This document shows, piece by piece, positions 17,023 through 25,606 of a stretch of 64,000 bases of DNA. Both the position numbers and the translations under genes were made by a program. The stretch is taken from assembly GCF_901827205.1 (NCBI RefSeq), contig NZ_LR594675.1, forward strand, positions 3,720,001-3,784,000. The letters run 5' to 3'. The notes below the pieces were generated by a model. It was not told the DNA's origin. It saw nothing but the letters and a program-made list of their open reading frames with translations, and did no database searches. Within the stretch, counting starts at the first letter, position 1, and the number at the start of each line of letters is the position of its first letter. Source of the DNA: Variovorax sp. PBS-H4 (GTDB taxonomy: Bacteria > Pseudomonadota > Gammaproteobacteria > Burkholderiales > Burkholderiaceae_C).

Positions 17023-19415
17023 CAGCCGCGCACGGCGGACGGCTGCGCCGGGCCCCGCGCGAAGGCGGCAGACAGCAGCAGCGCCAGCAGCGCACCGGGC
17101 GCGACCACGCGGCCGATGGCGGACAGCGCCGGAATGTCGGAGATCGCGATCAGCGTGAAGGACACCACCGTCGTCAGGTTGGCCAGCAGCAGCGAGGCCA
17201 GCGTGTCCTCGTCGGCGCGGCCGGTCTCGCGCAGCTGGTCGAAGAAGAGCGCGTAGTTCGAGCCCACCGCCACCACCAGCAGCAGCCCGACCAGGTGCAG
17301 GATGCCCAGCGGCACCTGCAGCACGGCCAGGCCGCCCAGCGTGAGCAGCACGGCGACCAGGAGCGGTTCGCACACCGCCAGCAGCCGGCGCCCCGAGCGC
17401 AGCCACGCGCCCAGCAGCACCACTACCGCGAGCGCGCCCAGCATGACCTGCACGAAGGCCTCGTGCAGGTAGCGCCGGTAGAGGCCGCGCAGCTCGTCGC
17501 CCACGTTGACCACCTGCACCTCGGGCACCGCGGCAAGCGCGGCCTCGAGCCGCTTCGGGTCGAAGCGCTCGCCCGGGTGCAGCGCGATCAGCGTCGACCA
17601 GCCGCCGCCGGGGCGTTCGAACATCAGCGCGCTGGCGACCGCATCCAGCGGGCCACCGGCCAGATCGGTGCGGTGGACCAGGGGCTGCCCGCGCGCTTTC
17701 TCGACATCGGCCAGGAAGGGTTCGAGCCGACTGGCCGGCAAGGGCAGGCCCTGGGTGGCCTCGGCCAACCGCGCCTTCAGGGTCCCGGCATCGGGCAGGC
17801 TGGCGATGCGCGCAGCCTGCGCCGCCTCGCTCGGCAACACGCGCGTGACGCTTTCGAAGCCGGCAAGCTCGCCCTGATCCAGCAGCGCCTCGAGCTTCGC
17901 GCCCGCGGCCTCGGTGTTGCGCAGCGCCGCCTGTTCATCGGCGCCGCGCACCACCACCAGCGTGCCGCCGTCGCTGGCGCCAATGTCGGCGCGCAGCGCC
18001 TCGTCGAGCTGCTGCGCCGCCTTGGGCACCGGGCTCATCGCGCTCAGGTCCGCGCGCCACAGCTGGCCGCCCTGCCAAAGCACCAGGCCGAGCGCTGCGA
18101 TGCCGAGGCCGGCGAACACCAGGCGCAGCCGCGGCAGGGCCCGCACGATCAGGCCGGCCATGTGCGCCATCTGCCGCCGCATGCCCATGCCGGCCGCGCC
18201 GTCGGGCGCCAGCACCGGCAGCACGAAGCGCGCCACCAGCGCCGCGGCGATCAGTCCGGCCAGCGAGAACACGCCGAGCTGCGCCAGGCCGGGAAAGCCC
18301 GAGAACACCAGGGCCGCGAAGCCGCAGACCGAGGTAAGCAGGCCCAGGCGCACCGTCGGCCAATGAATCTCGCGCCAGCGCATCCACCCGGTACCCGGCA
18401 CCGCGGCGCCGCGTGCCTGGATCAGGTAGTAGATGGCATAGTCCACGGTCTCGCCGATCAGCGTGCTGCCGAAGCCCATGGTCAGGCCGTGCACCTCGCC
18501 GAACGCCAGGCTTACCGCTGCCGTGCCGCCGACCACGCCGGTGGCCACCGGCAGCAGCGCCACCACGAGAGCGCGCGGCGACGCGAAGGCGAGCAGCAGC
18601 AAGGCGCCCATCACGATCCCGCCGACGGTCGCGAGCTGGATGGCCTCGTGCTTGATCTGGTCGCGGCTCTGCACCGAGAACACGGGCGCGCCGGTCAACT
18701 GCAAGCGCGGACCGGCGCCGCTCATTTCGCGCGTGGCGGCATCGAAGGCCTGCTGGATTTGCGCGATGGCCTGCGCCTGCGCGTCCAGGTCGCTGCCGGC
18801 GGCATGGGTGGTGGCGAGGATCAGCGCGCGCGGCGCGGTGCGCGAGACCCACACGCCCTCCTCGCTGCGGGGCGAGCTCGCCGGGATGAGGCCCTCTGCG
18901 ATGCGCTGGGTCTCGCCGGTCGGGTCGCGCTCCAGCAGCGGCTTGACGAGATTGCCGGCCGGGGTGCCCAGCATCGACAGGGTGTCTCCGATGGCATCGC
19001 GCAGGCCTTCGGCCGTGAAGCGCCCGGGCGCGATGCCGGGCGACAGTTGATAGCGGTGCTCGAAGAGCCAGGTGCCGGCCTCCTTCCAGTCCCCGGTCTC
19101 GCCGTTTTGCACCTGGTCGAACAGCTTGCTCTCTCGCATCGATGCCGCGACGGCGCGCGACACCGCCCCGCGCTGTGCGGCACCCTTGCCACCTTCGATG
19201 CCGATGAAGACGGTACGCGAGGCAATCCCGCTTTGCAGTTGCTCGATCAGCACACGCTGCCGCTCGTCGGGGCTTGCGGGCAGGAAGGCGGAGAGGTCGG
19301 CGCTGAAATGCGTGCGTGCAATGAGCGCAATGCCCGCCGCCAGCGCCAGCAGCCAGATGACGATGGCCAGCGCGTGGCGCCCCCGGCCGGCAGCTGCTGC
19401 CTCGGGCCGGCTCAC
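17022..19415 (-). CDS. MMPL/RND-type exporter
   Basis: 797-aa polytopic transporter with two repeats, each one transmembrane helix, a large periplasmic loop, then about five helices. First helix ALAIVIWLLALAAGIALIA; the first multi-helix block includes GFGSTLIGETVDYAIYYL and the second VVAVGSNYALFFDQL, the MMPL signature regions with the proton-relay Asp/Asn. In aryl-polyene loci this protein is thought to move the product toward the outer membrane. The start is a GTG at 19415 overlapping the lolA-like stop (GTGA); the upstream open frame translates that gene out of frame. Confidence 0.87.
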   Translation of the reverse strand: MSRPEAAAAGRGRHALAIVIWLLALAAGIALIARTHFSADLSAFLPASPDERQRVLIEQLQSGIASRTVFIGIEGGKGAAQRGAVSRAVAASMRESKLFDQVQNGETGDWKEAGTWLFEHRYQLSPGIAPGRFTAEGLRDAIGDTLSMLGTPAGNLVKPLLERDPTGETQRIAEGLIPASSPRSEEGVWVSRTAPRALILATTHAAGSDLDAQAQAIAQIQQAFDAATREMSGAGPRLQLTGAPVFSVQSRDQIKHEAIQLATVGGIVMGALLLLAFASPRALVVALLPVATGVVGGTAAVSLAFGEVHGLTMGFGSTLIGETVDYAIYYLIQARGAAVPGTGWMRWREIHWPTVRLGLLTSVCGFAALVFSGFPGLAQLGVFSLAGLIAAALVARFVLPVLAPDGAAGMGMRRQMAHMAGLIVRALPRLRLVFAGLGIAALGLVLWQGGQLWRADLSAMSPVPKAAQQLDEALRADIGASDGGTLVVVRGADEQAALRNTEAAGAKLEALLDQGELAGFESVTRVLPSEAAQAARIASLPDAGTLKARLAEATQGLPLPASRLEPFLADVEKARGQPLVHRTDLAGGPLDAVASALMFERPGGGWSTLIALHPGERFDPKRLEAALAAVPEVQVVNVGDELRGLYRRYLHEAFVQVMLGALAVVVLLGAWLRSGRRLLAVCEPLLVAVLLTLGGLAVLQVPLGILHLVGLLLVVAVGSNYALFFDQLRETGRADEDTLASLLLANLTTVVSFTLIAISDIPALSAIGRVVAPGALLALLLSAAFARGPAQPSAVRG

Positions 19416-20002
19416 GATGCGCCGCGCACCGGCGTGATGGCCATGACCGAACGGTCGCCGCCGATGAATTCCATCTCGACGCCGAGAACCTCCCCCGCCT
19501 TGCCCGTCAGGCGCAGCGAGCGCACCTGGGCGGCCAGCTTTTCGTCGATGGGGACGAGGTCGAGCGCCCACTTGTCGGTCGTGCCCGTGAGCGTGCTGCG
19601 AAAGTAGCGCTGCAGGGTCTGCACGTTGCCATTCAGGGTGCTGCGCATGGCTTCGACCATGCCGAGCAGCTCGGGCATGCTGTCCAGCGTCAGCGTGCGG
19701 GTGCGGCCACCGCGCGACAGGGTCAGGGTGTTGCCGTCGACCGTCATGGTCTCGGGCCGTGGCGTGAGCGTGCGCCGTGTGAGCCGATCCGGCGCCTGGA
19801 AGCTCAATGTGCCGCTCGCGTCGAGCGGCCCTTCGATGCCGCGCACGAAGCGTTGCTCGGTGAAGCGTGCCTCGCCGTTCTTCTGCCGGGCGAGCAGGAC
19901 CATCAGCTCGGGCAGTTCGAAAGCCCAGGCGGAGGAGGCAGTGAAAGCCAGCGCGGCTACCAGCCAGCGCGACCAGCGCTCAATCTTCTTGCCAGAAGTC
20001 AT
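19412..20002 (-). CDS. LolA-like outer-membrane lipoprotein carrier protein
   Basis: 196 aa. MTSGKKIERWSRWLVAALAF with cleavage near SSAWA-F is a signal peptide, so the protein is periplasmic. It then resembles LolA: RFTEQRFVRGIEGPLDASGTLSF, PDRLTRRTL, MTVDGNTLTLS. Homologues occur beside MMPL exporters in aryl-polyene loci, where they probably carry the hydrophobic lipid across the periplasm. It overlaps the acyltransferase stop by 23 nt and the exporter start by 4 nt. Confidence 0.85.
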   Translation of the reverse strand: MTSGKKIERWSRWLVAALAFTASSAWAFELPELMVLLARQKNGEARFTEQRFVRGIEGPLDASGTLSFQAPDRLTRRTLTPRPETMTVDGNTLTLSRGGRTRTLTLDSMPELLGMVEAMRSTLNGNVQTLQRYFRSTLTGTTDKWALDLVPIDEKLAAQVRSLRLTGKAGEVLGVEMEFIGGDRSVMAITPVRGAS

Positions 20003-21137
20003 GAAAGTTGAACCAGTTGTAGGGATAGGCACGGCACAGGGCTTCGAGCCGCGCGACATAGCTTTCGAGCGCAGCGCGGATGCGGCGTTCGCGCTCCACC
20101 GGGTCGGACACCCGTTCGCTGAAGTCGGCCAGCGGCTCGAAATGGACATCGTAGCGCGCGCCCCCCACATAGAGGCCTGCCATGAAGAACACCTTGCGCC
20201 GCAGCAGCGCGGCCAGCCGGAACGGACCGTCGTTGATCAGTGCCGGATGCCCGAGAAATGGCAGCTCGATGCTGTTGCCGCGCTGCTGGCCCGCTTCCTC
20301 CGGGCCCGGCAAGGTGCGGTCGCCCAGCAGGCCCGCGAGGCCACCTCCGTCCAGCCAGTCGCGCAGGTCCAGCATGGAGTGCGGCCGACCCAGCGCGATG
20401 ATGTGCGGCCGCAGGCCGGGCTGGGCGATGGCGTCGAGCACGGCGCTGATCTGCTGCGCGTTGTCCTGGTACATGAGCATCGCGAGCCGCAGGTCCTTGG
20501 GCCGTCCGCTCTGGTGCTTGCACGCGCCCAGGGCCTCGAAGCTGCCGATGTGCGCGCCGAGCATGAAGGCGCCGCGTCCGGCGGCGACCTCGGCCTCCAC
20601 AGGCGCGTTGCCATGCACGCGCACATCGAACAGGTCCATGCGTCCGCGCAGGAAGTAGATGCGATCGAGCACGGTCGACGCGAAGGCGTGCAGCAGCTTG
20701 TAGCCATCGGACCAGCCCGCCCGTGGCCCGATGGCGCGGAACAGATAGCGCTTGATGTGCCGGCGCGGGGCGGGCGAGAACAGCAGGAAGTACAGGCAGA
20801 TCGGATGCAGCACCAGTCTCGCCAGCGGTCGCCCGCACCGAATCGCGATCCAGCAGATCACACGCAGCGCGAGCATGTTGCTGCGCTCCGGCGTGCGCGA
20901 CCAGTCGGCTCGGCTCGATTTGGCATCGCCGGCTTCGCGCAGCGATGCCGCGCGGATGGGCACGCTTTCGCCTTCGGCTGCGGTGCTATTCGCCTTCGGA
21001 ACGGCCGTGCGGCTCACTGGAACACCTTCGCCTTCGGCTGCGGTGCTATTCGCCTTCGGAACGGCCGTGCGGCTCACTGGAACACCTTCGCCTTCGGCTG
21101 CGGTGCTATTCGCCTTCGGGACGGCCGTGCGGCTCAT
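19980..21137 (-). CDS. LpxL/HtrB-like acyltransferase with in-frame triplicated N-terminus
   Basis: 385 aa. The C-terminal ~300 residues are a membrane-associated acyltransferase: IAIRCGRPLARLVLHPICLYFL, FMLGAHIGSFEA (HX4E catalytic motif), LLGDRTLP, IELPFLGHPA. It probably acylates the polyene head group. The first ~62 residues are three copies of a 20-residue unit (SRTAVPKANSTAAEGEGVPV) encoded by the 60-bp repeat. The ATG at 21137 overlaps the ligase stop (ATGA), so this start is favoured although it translates repeat. A later ATG at 20876 would remove part of the likely domain start (DWSRTPERSN). Confidence 0.82.
   Translation of the reverse strand: MSRTAVPKANSTAAEGEGVPVSRTAVPKANSTAAEGEGVPVSRTAVPKANSTAAEGESVPIRAASLREAGDAKSSRADWSRTPERSNMLALRVICWIAIRCGRPLARLVLHPICLYFLLFSPAPRRHIKRYLFRAIGPRAGWSDGYKLLHAFASTVLDRIYFLRGRMDLFDVRVHGNAPVEAEVAAGRGAFMLGAHIGSFEALGACKHQSGRPKDLRLAMLMYQDNAQQISAVLDAIAQPGLRPHIIALGRPHSMLDLRDWLDGGGLAGLLGDRTLPGPEEAGQQRGNSIELPFLGHPALINDGPFRLAALLRRKVFFMAGLYVGGARYDVHFEPLADFSERVSDPVERERRIRAALESYVARLEALCRAYPYNWFNFHDFWQED
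20966..21137. repeat. 60-bp tandem repeat, about three copies, inside a gene
   Basis: A 60-bp unit containing CGCCTTCGGCTGCGGTGCTA recurs at exactly 60-bp spacing (20966-21025, 21026-21085, 21086-21137), near-identical apart from single changes. On the minus strand it reads as 20 codons, so the length of the acyltransferase grows by whole codons. The last copy contains the acyltransferase start codon and ligase stop. It is not CRISPR: there are no unique spacers. Confidence 0.9.
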
Positions 21138-22840
21138 GGCTCTCCACCGGGAGTCCAGCGGCCGCTGGCGGCGACGACCTCGGCCACTCGCACTTCGAAG
21201 CGCAGCCCACGCGAGGTGCCGCTCTCGGGCGTGAGGTCGATGTGCAACAGGCTGCCCGGCCGCACAGGCGCCAGGAACTTGGCCGCGGCAAGCGTGGGCC
21301 GTGGACCCAGGCGCGCCGACAGCGCGGGCACGCGGCGGGCGGCTTCGAGCACTTCGGACAGCAGCAAGGCGCCGGGCAGCAGCGGCTGCCCCGGAAAATG
21401 GCCCGCGAAAACGGGATGGTCCGCGGGCACCTCGTGCGTGAGCTGCACCGGCGTTCCGTCCGCGGCCAGTTGCGCCAGTGCGAACTCGCGCAAGGCGCGC
21501 ACCGTCAACTTGCCGGTACCCTCGCGCGGAAAGGCATTCACATGCACCACGCGGCGCGGCACGAAGACCGCTTCGAGGCGCTCGCGCAGCGCAGCCACGA
21601 TGGCGTGCGCATCGAGCGTGGGCGCGACCACGAAGGCGACCGGGCGCACCACGCCGTCGGTCACGTCGTCGGGCAGCCAGAAGGCGCCGTCTTCCACGCC
21701 CGGAATGCTGTTGAGGTGGTGGTTGAGGTAGCCCAGCGAACTGCGCCGGCCGGCAACGTGGATCAGGTCGTTGGCGCGCCCGAGCAGGCGGAAGCGGCGG
21801 TCGTCGAGCAGCTCCAGCACGTCGGCCATGGGCGTCGGCTCGGGCACGAAATCGCCCTCGAAGACGAAGCGCTCGGCCCCGGCGTCGTCATGCTCTGCAT
21901 GCACGCGGATTTCGCCGAAGGTCTCCCAGACCTCGCTGCGGGTCGGCCGCCGGGTCGCGACCTGGCCCGATTCGGTGCTGCCGTAGATTTCGATCAGCTG
22001 GCCGCCCATCGCCTGCTCGGCCTGGGCCGCGAGCTGCGGCGAGAGCGGTGCGGTGGCGGAGAGGATCAGGTCCACCGGCGGCAGCGCCATGCCGGAGAGC
22101 AGCAGCGTCTTCAGGTGGAAGGGCGTCGTGACGAGCGCGCGCGGCTGCGGCACGGAGGCCAGCGCCTGGACGACGTCCGCGGGGAAGAAAGGCCGGCCGC
22201 TGTCGAAGGCGGCGCCGCCAAGCATCGCGAGCAGCGCAGAGGATTCGAGCCCGTAGCTGTGCTGCACCGGCACGGTGGCCACCAACGTCAGGCCGGCCAG
22301 CGAAGGACGCCCGAGCAGCTCGGCCAGACGGGCCACCGCGGCGGCCACATCGCCCACCAGCGTGCTCCAGGACTTGGCATGTGGTTGGGGCGCACCGGTG
22401 GAGCCCGAGGTTAGAAGGCTGACGGCATGCAGGCCGGCCTCAATCTGCGGTACCACGTCATGCGCACCCGAGGCGTCGGGCGGGGCGCGGTGCTCGACCA
22501 GGACGCGCGGCATACCGGGGGTCGCGACCTGCGGGTCGTCCAGCAGCGCATACGTGCGGCCGTCCGGTTCCACCAGCCGTGCCAGCGTATCGGCCCGCGC
22601 ATCCGGAGGCAGCAGGCTCGCCTGGCCACGCACCAGCGCTGCTGCAAGCCCGAGCGCGAAGGCATAGCGATCGGTGCAGAGGTTGACCACCGGGCCGCCC
22701 TCGGGCAGCTGCGGCGCCAGGCGCGCCACGTCGGCCAGGAACTCGCGCGCGCTCACCGGCACGCCGGCGCGCCAGGCGAGCGGCGCGTCCGGATCGCGGT
22801 CGCTCAGGAGTGGAAGAAGATCAAGGCCAGTCACATTCAT
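21134..22840 (-). CDS. Acyl-activating enzyme (AMP ligase) fused to hotdog dehydratase domain
   Basis: 568 aa. The adenylation domain fills residues ~1-440: LLTSGSTGAPQPHAKS (A3 P-loop), IEIYGSTESGQVATRRP (A5), LLGRANDLIHVAGRR (A8) and the lysine motif FPREGTGKLTVRALR (A10). Residues ~450-568 form a FabZ-like hotdog domain with HPVFAGHFPGQPLLPG. The first part probably loads hydroxybenzoate on the ACP, as XanA2 and ApeH are described to do; the second could dehydrate 3-hydroxyacyl-ACP. It overlaps the COG4648 gene by 4 nt and the acyltransferase gene by 4 nt. Confidence 0.85.
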   Translation of the reverse strand: MNVTGLDLLPLLSDRDPDAPLAWRAGVPVSAREFLADVARLAPQLPEGGPVVNLCTDRYAFALGLAAALVRGQASLLPPDARADTLARLVEPDGRTYALLDDPQVATPGMPRVLVEHRAPPDASGAHDVVPQIEAGLHAVSLLTSGSTGAPQPHAKSWSTLVGDVAAAVARLAELLGRPSLAGLTLVATVPVQHSYGLESSALLAMLGGAAFDSGRPFFPADVVQALASVPQPRALVTTPFHLKTLLLSGMALPPVDLILSATAPLSPQLAAQAEQAMGGQLIEIYGSTESGQVATRRPTRSEVWETFGEIRVHAEHDDAGAERFVFEGDFVPEPTPMADVLELLDDRRFRLLGRANDLIHVAGRRSSLGYLNHHLNSIPGVEDGAFWLPDDVTDGVVRPVAFVVAPTLDAHAIVAALRERLEAVFVPRRVVHVNAFPREGTGKLTVRALREFALAQLAADGTPVQLTHEVPADHPVFAGHFPGQPLLPGALLLSEVLEAARRVPALSARLGPRPTLAAAKFLAPVRPGSLLHIDLTPESGTSRGLRFEVRVAEVVAASGRWTPGGEP

Positions 22841-23475
22841 TGCCGTGCGGCCGGGTCGACCGGCGCGCTGTAGAAAGCGCGCACCGTGTCGATCAGGCGG
22901 GTGCGCTCGAATTCAGGATGCAGCCGGTAGCGCAGCAGGTACTCGCCCACGAAGAGGACTCCGACCATCAGGGGCGTCAGCAGGTTGGCCAGTACCGACC
23001 AGGCAGCGAAGGACATCGTGGCATAGACCGCCACCGAGGCCAGCACCATCAGCGCGAAGTACACGGTCCAGACGCCGGTCACCCGCCAGGTGTACTCGCG
23101 CATTCCGGGCGACAGCGGGTGGATGCGTGCGGCGAACTGGCCGATCAGCGAAAGCCGGTCGCGCCGCAGCGTACTGCCGAACCAGCCGCACAACAGCGCA
23201 TTGATGCCCACATGCTGCAGCATGTAGAGCCGGTTGGGGTCGCCCGCCTCGCCGCGCAACACCAGCGCGAAACCGAGCACACCGAGCGCCGCCGCGATCG
23301 CCAATCCCCAGGCACCGAAACGGCTGCCCGCCAGCCCCAGCGCCGTCAGCCACAGCGGACCGAGCAGCACCCCCACCGCCCAGGGCTCGGCGGCATGAAA
23401 GAGCATCATCCACTGGGAAACCCCGGCATAGGCCACCCCCGCGAGCAGCAGGAGCGCCATGCGCCATCGAGACAT
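22837..23475 (-). CDS. COG4648 family integral membrane protein (ApeG-like)
   Basis: 212 aa with about six hydrophobic segments: RMALLLLAGVAYAG, WAVGVLLGPLWLTALGLA, WGLAIAAALGVLGFALVL, INALLCGWFG, VYFALMVLASVAVYA and LTPLMVGVLFVGEYLLRY. COG4648 proteins are consistently found in aryl-polyene loci; their biochemical role is unknown. Here it sits directly between the ACP and the ligase gene, with 3 bp and a 4-nt overlap as spacing. Confidence 0.82.
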   Translation of the reverse strand: MSRWRMALLLLAGVAYAGVSQWMMLFHAAEPWAVGVLLGPLWLTALGLAGSRFGAWGLAIAAALGVLGFALVLRGEAGDPNRLYMLQHVGINALLCGWFGSTLRRDRLSLIGQFAARIHPLSPGMREYTWRVTGVWTVYFALMVLASVAVYATMSFAAWSVLANLLTPLMVGVLFVGEYLLRYRLHPEFERTRLIDTVRAFYSAPVDPAARQ

Positions 23476-23478
23476 GAC

Positions 23479-23787
23479 TCAGGATTCGCCGCGATTCTGG
23501 GCGACGTGGGCTGCGAGGCTGCGCAGCGACTGGAAGATCTGCTGATTGCGTTCGTCGTCCGAGCGCAGCTGGAAGCCGTACTTGCGCGAGACCTCGAGCG
23601 CGACCTCGAGGATGTCGATCGAATCCAACCCCAGTCCTTCGCCGTACAACGGCGCCGTCGGCGCGATGTCGGAGGGTGCGATCTCGAGGTTCAGCGACTC
23701 GACCAGAAGCACGGCCAGCTCGTTCTCCAGAGCGGATTGCTCGGGCGCATCGCCAAGGGCGGAAATGGAAGATTGGGTCGAGGACAA
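23479..23787 (-). CDS. Acyl carrier protein of the pigment locus
   Basis: 102 aa with a TTG start preceded by GGAG seven bases upstream. The phosphopantetheine attachment site is GLGLDSIDILEVAL, with Ser at residue 56, as in XanC/ApeE-type ACPs. It would carry the hydroxybenzoyl starter and the growing chain. A GTG at 23853 keeps the frame open, but a perfect TATAAT lies between it and the ACP domain, so translation from there is unlikely. First gene of the ten-gene minus-strand operon. It is the only ACP in the locus, whereas many aryl-polyene loci have two. Confidence 0.88.
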   Translation of the reverse strand: MSSTQSSISALGDAPEQSALENELAVLLVESLNLEIAPSDIAPTAPLYGEGLGLDSIDILEVALEVSRKYGFQLRSDDERNQQIFQSLRSLAAHVAQNRGES

Positions 23788-23833
23788 AAGGGGACTCCGG
23801 GGGCTTTTGAATGAACTATCGCACGGGGTCGGA

Positions 23834-23863
23834 ATTATAGGAGGCACCCCCACGGGCCTTCGA
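23834..23863 (-). promoter_or_regulatory. Sigma-70 promoter of the minus-strand pigment operon
   Basis: On the minus strand TATAAT at 23839-23834 is a perfect -10; TCGAAG at 23863-23858, 18 bp away, is a weak -35 (3 of 6). Expected transcription start near 23827 gives a leader of about 40 nt before the TTG of the ACP gene. Confidence 0.6.
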
Positions 23864-23897
23864 TAGACTGCGGCCAGTCCCCAACCCGGAGCATCCC

Positions 23898-25418
23898 ATG
23901 GCCGAACCCCTCCTCATCGCCCGCCGCGACACGACCGAATGCACCCTTCTGCCGGGGCTCGCCAACCGCCACGGCCTGATCACCGGCGCCACCGGCACCG
24001 GCAAGACCGTCACGCTGCAGACCATCGCCGAGAAGCTCTCGGCCATTGGCGTGCCGGTCTTCATGGCCGACGTCAAGGGCGACCTGACCGGCGCCAGCCA
24101 GCCGGGCAACATCGGCGACAAGATGGCAGCCACCCTGAAGGAGCGGGGCCTCGACCTGCCCCAGCCGATGGCCTGCCCGGTCACCCTCTGGGACGTGTTC
24201 GGCGAACAGGGCCACCCGGTGCGCGCCACGGTCTCCGACATGGGGCCGCTGCTCCTGGGCCGCATGCTCAACCTCAACGAGACCCAGGCCGGCGTGCTGA
24301 ACCTGGTGTTCAAGATTGCCGACGACAACGGCCTGCTGCTGCTCGATCTCAAGGACCTGCGCGCGATGCTGCAGCACGTGGGCGAGAACGCCGGGCAGTT
24401 CACCACCGAGTACGGCAACATCAGCGCCGCCAGCGTGGGGGCGATCCAGCGCGGCCTGCTGCAGATCGAGAGCCAGGGCGGCGACAAGTTCTTCGGCGAG
24501 CCGATGCTCAATATCTCGGACTTCATGCAGACCGAAGGTGGCAAGGGCGTGGTCAACATCCTGGCGGCCGACAAGCTGATGAACTCGCCGCGGCTCTACG
24601 CCACCTTCCTGCTTTGGCTGCTGTCGGAGCTGTTCGAGCAATTGCCCGAGATCGGTGACCCCGAGCAGCCCAAGCTGGTCTTTTTCTTCGACGAGGCGCA
24701 CCTGCTCTTCAACGAGGCGCCGAAGGCCCTGGTCGAGCGCATCGAGCTGGTGGTGCGGCTGGTGCGCTCCAAGGGCGTGGGCGTGTTCTTCGTGACGCAG
24801 AACCCGCTGGACATTCCCGACACCGTGCTGGCGCAGCTGGGCAACCGCGTGCAGCACGCGCTTCGCGCCTTCACGCCGCGCGACCAGAAGGCGGTGAAGG
24901 CCACGGCCACGACGATGCGGCAGAAGCCGGGCCTGGACATCGAGACCGCGATCACCGAGCTGGCGGTGGGCGAAGCGCTGGTGAGCTTCCTCGATGCCAA
25001 GGGGCGGCCCAGCATCACCGAGCGCGTCTACGTGCTGCCGCCGGGCAGCCAGATCGGGCCGATCACGCCCGCACAACGGCAGGCATTGATTGCGAACTCG
25101 CTGGTGGCAGGCGTCTACGAGAAGTCGGTGGACCGCGAGTCGGCTTACGAGAAGCTCAAGGGGCGCGCAGAGACGGCACCGGATGCGCCTCCTGCGTCTG
25201 CCGGAAAGCCGGGTGCCGCAGCGCCGGCCGAATCGGGCGGCGTGATGGGCAGCCTCAACGAAATCCTGTTCGGCTCGACCGGCCCGCGCGGCGGCAAGCG
25301 GGATGGCTTGGCGCAGACCATGGCGAAATCGGCGATGCGGACGATGGGGACGCAGGTGGGGAAGGAAATCTTGCGGGGGGTGCTGGGCGGGATCTTCGGG
25401 GCCAAGACGCGGCGGTGA
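23898..25418 (+). CDS. HerA-like ATPase, DUF853 family (YjgR-like)
   Basis: 506-aa soluble RecA-fold ATPase. Walker A ITGATGTGKTVT near residue 28 and Walker B KLVFFFDEAHLLF near residue 258; FFVTQNPLDIPDTVLAQLGNRVQHALRAFTPRDQKAV is the conserved sensor/arginine region. The C-terminus has a Pro/Ala linker, then a glycine-rich tail. Widely conserved in Proteobacteria; HerA relatives move along DNA, but the role of DUF853 proteins is not established. Divergent from the pigment operon, and no NurA nuclease partner is visible. Confidence 0.88.
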   Translation: MAEPLLIARRDTTECTLLPGLANRHGLITGATGTGKTVTLQTIAEKLSAIGVPVFMADVKGDLTGASQPGNIGDKMAATLKERGLDLPQPMACPVTLWDVFGEQGHPVRATVSDMGPLLLGRMLNLNETQAGVLNLVFKIADDNGLLLLDLKDLRAMLQHVGENAGQFTTEYGNISAASVGAIQRGLLQIESQGGDKFFGEPMLNISDFMQTEGGKGVVNILAADKLMNSPRLYATFLLWLLSELFEQLPEIGDPEQPKLVFFFDEAHLLFNEAPKALVERIELVVRLVRSKGVGVFFVTQNPLDIPDTVLAQLGNRVQHALRAFTPRDQKAVKATATTMRQKPGLDIETAITELAVGEALVSFLDAKGRPSITERVYVLPPGSQIGPITPAQRQALIANSLVAGVYEKSVDRESAYEKLKGRAETAPDAPPASAGKPGAAAPAESGGVMGSLNEILFGSTGPRGGKRDGLAQTMAKSAMRTMGTQVGKEILRGVLGGIFGAKTRR

Positions 25419-25606
25419 AGCGTCGTACCCATGAACATCACCTCGCCAACCGGGGCAAGGGAGGTCTGGTTTCGGGACGGGACGGACTCAGCAACGAGGC
25501 CATGCTGGACGCAGCCGAGCGCAGCACCTGATCTCACACCGCTATCGGGTGTGCCCATGCCCAATACGGGCGTGCGGGAGATGGAATTGGCCTTCGCCCG
25601 CGAGTC
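25419..25606. other. Intergenic region, herA-like / nrsF-like (convergent)
   Basis: 188 bp between convergent genes. I see no RNA gene, repeat or convincing terminator; a weak GTATCG-rich dyad near 25530-25575 is not followed by a T-run. Confidence 0.4.

Noticed and set aside
15517..19607. Long plus-strand open frames (up to 866 codons) over the minus-strand pigment genes
   Set aside because: Arg/Ala/Gln/His-rich shadows of high-GC coding DNA. The minus-strand frames carry real domains and tight gene overlaps.
20966..21137. Possible CRISPR array
   Set aside because: The 60-bp units are contiguous with no variable spacers and no cas genes nearby.
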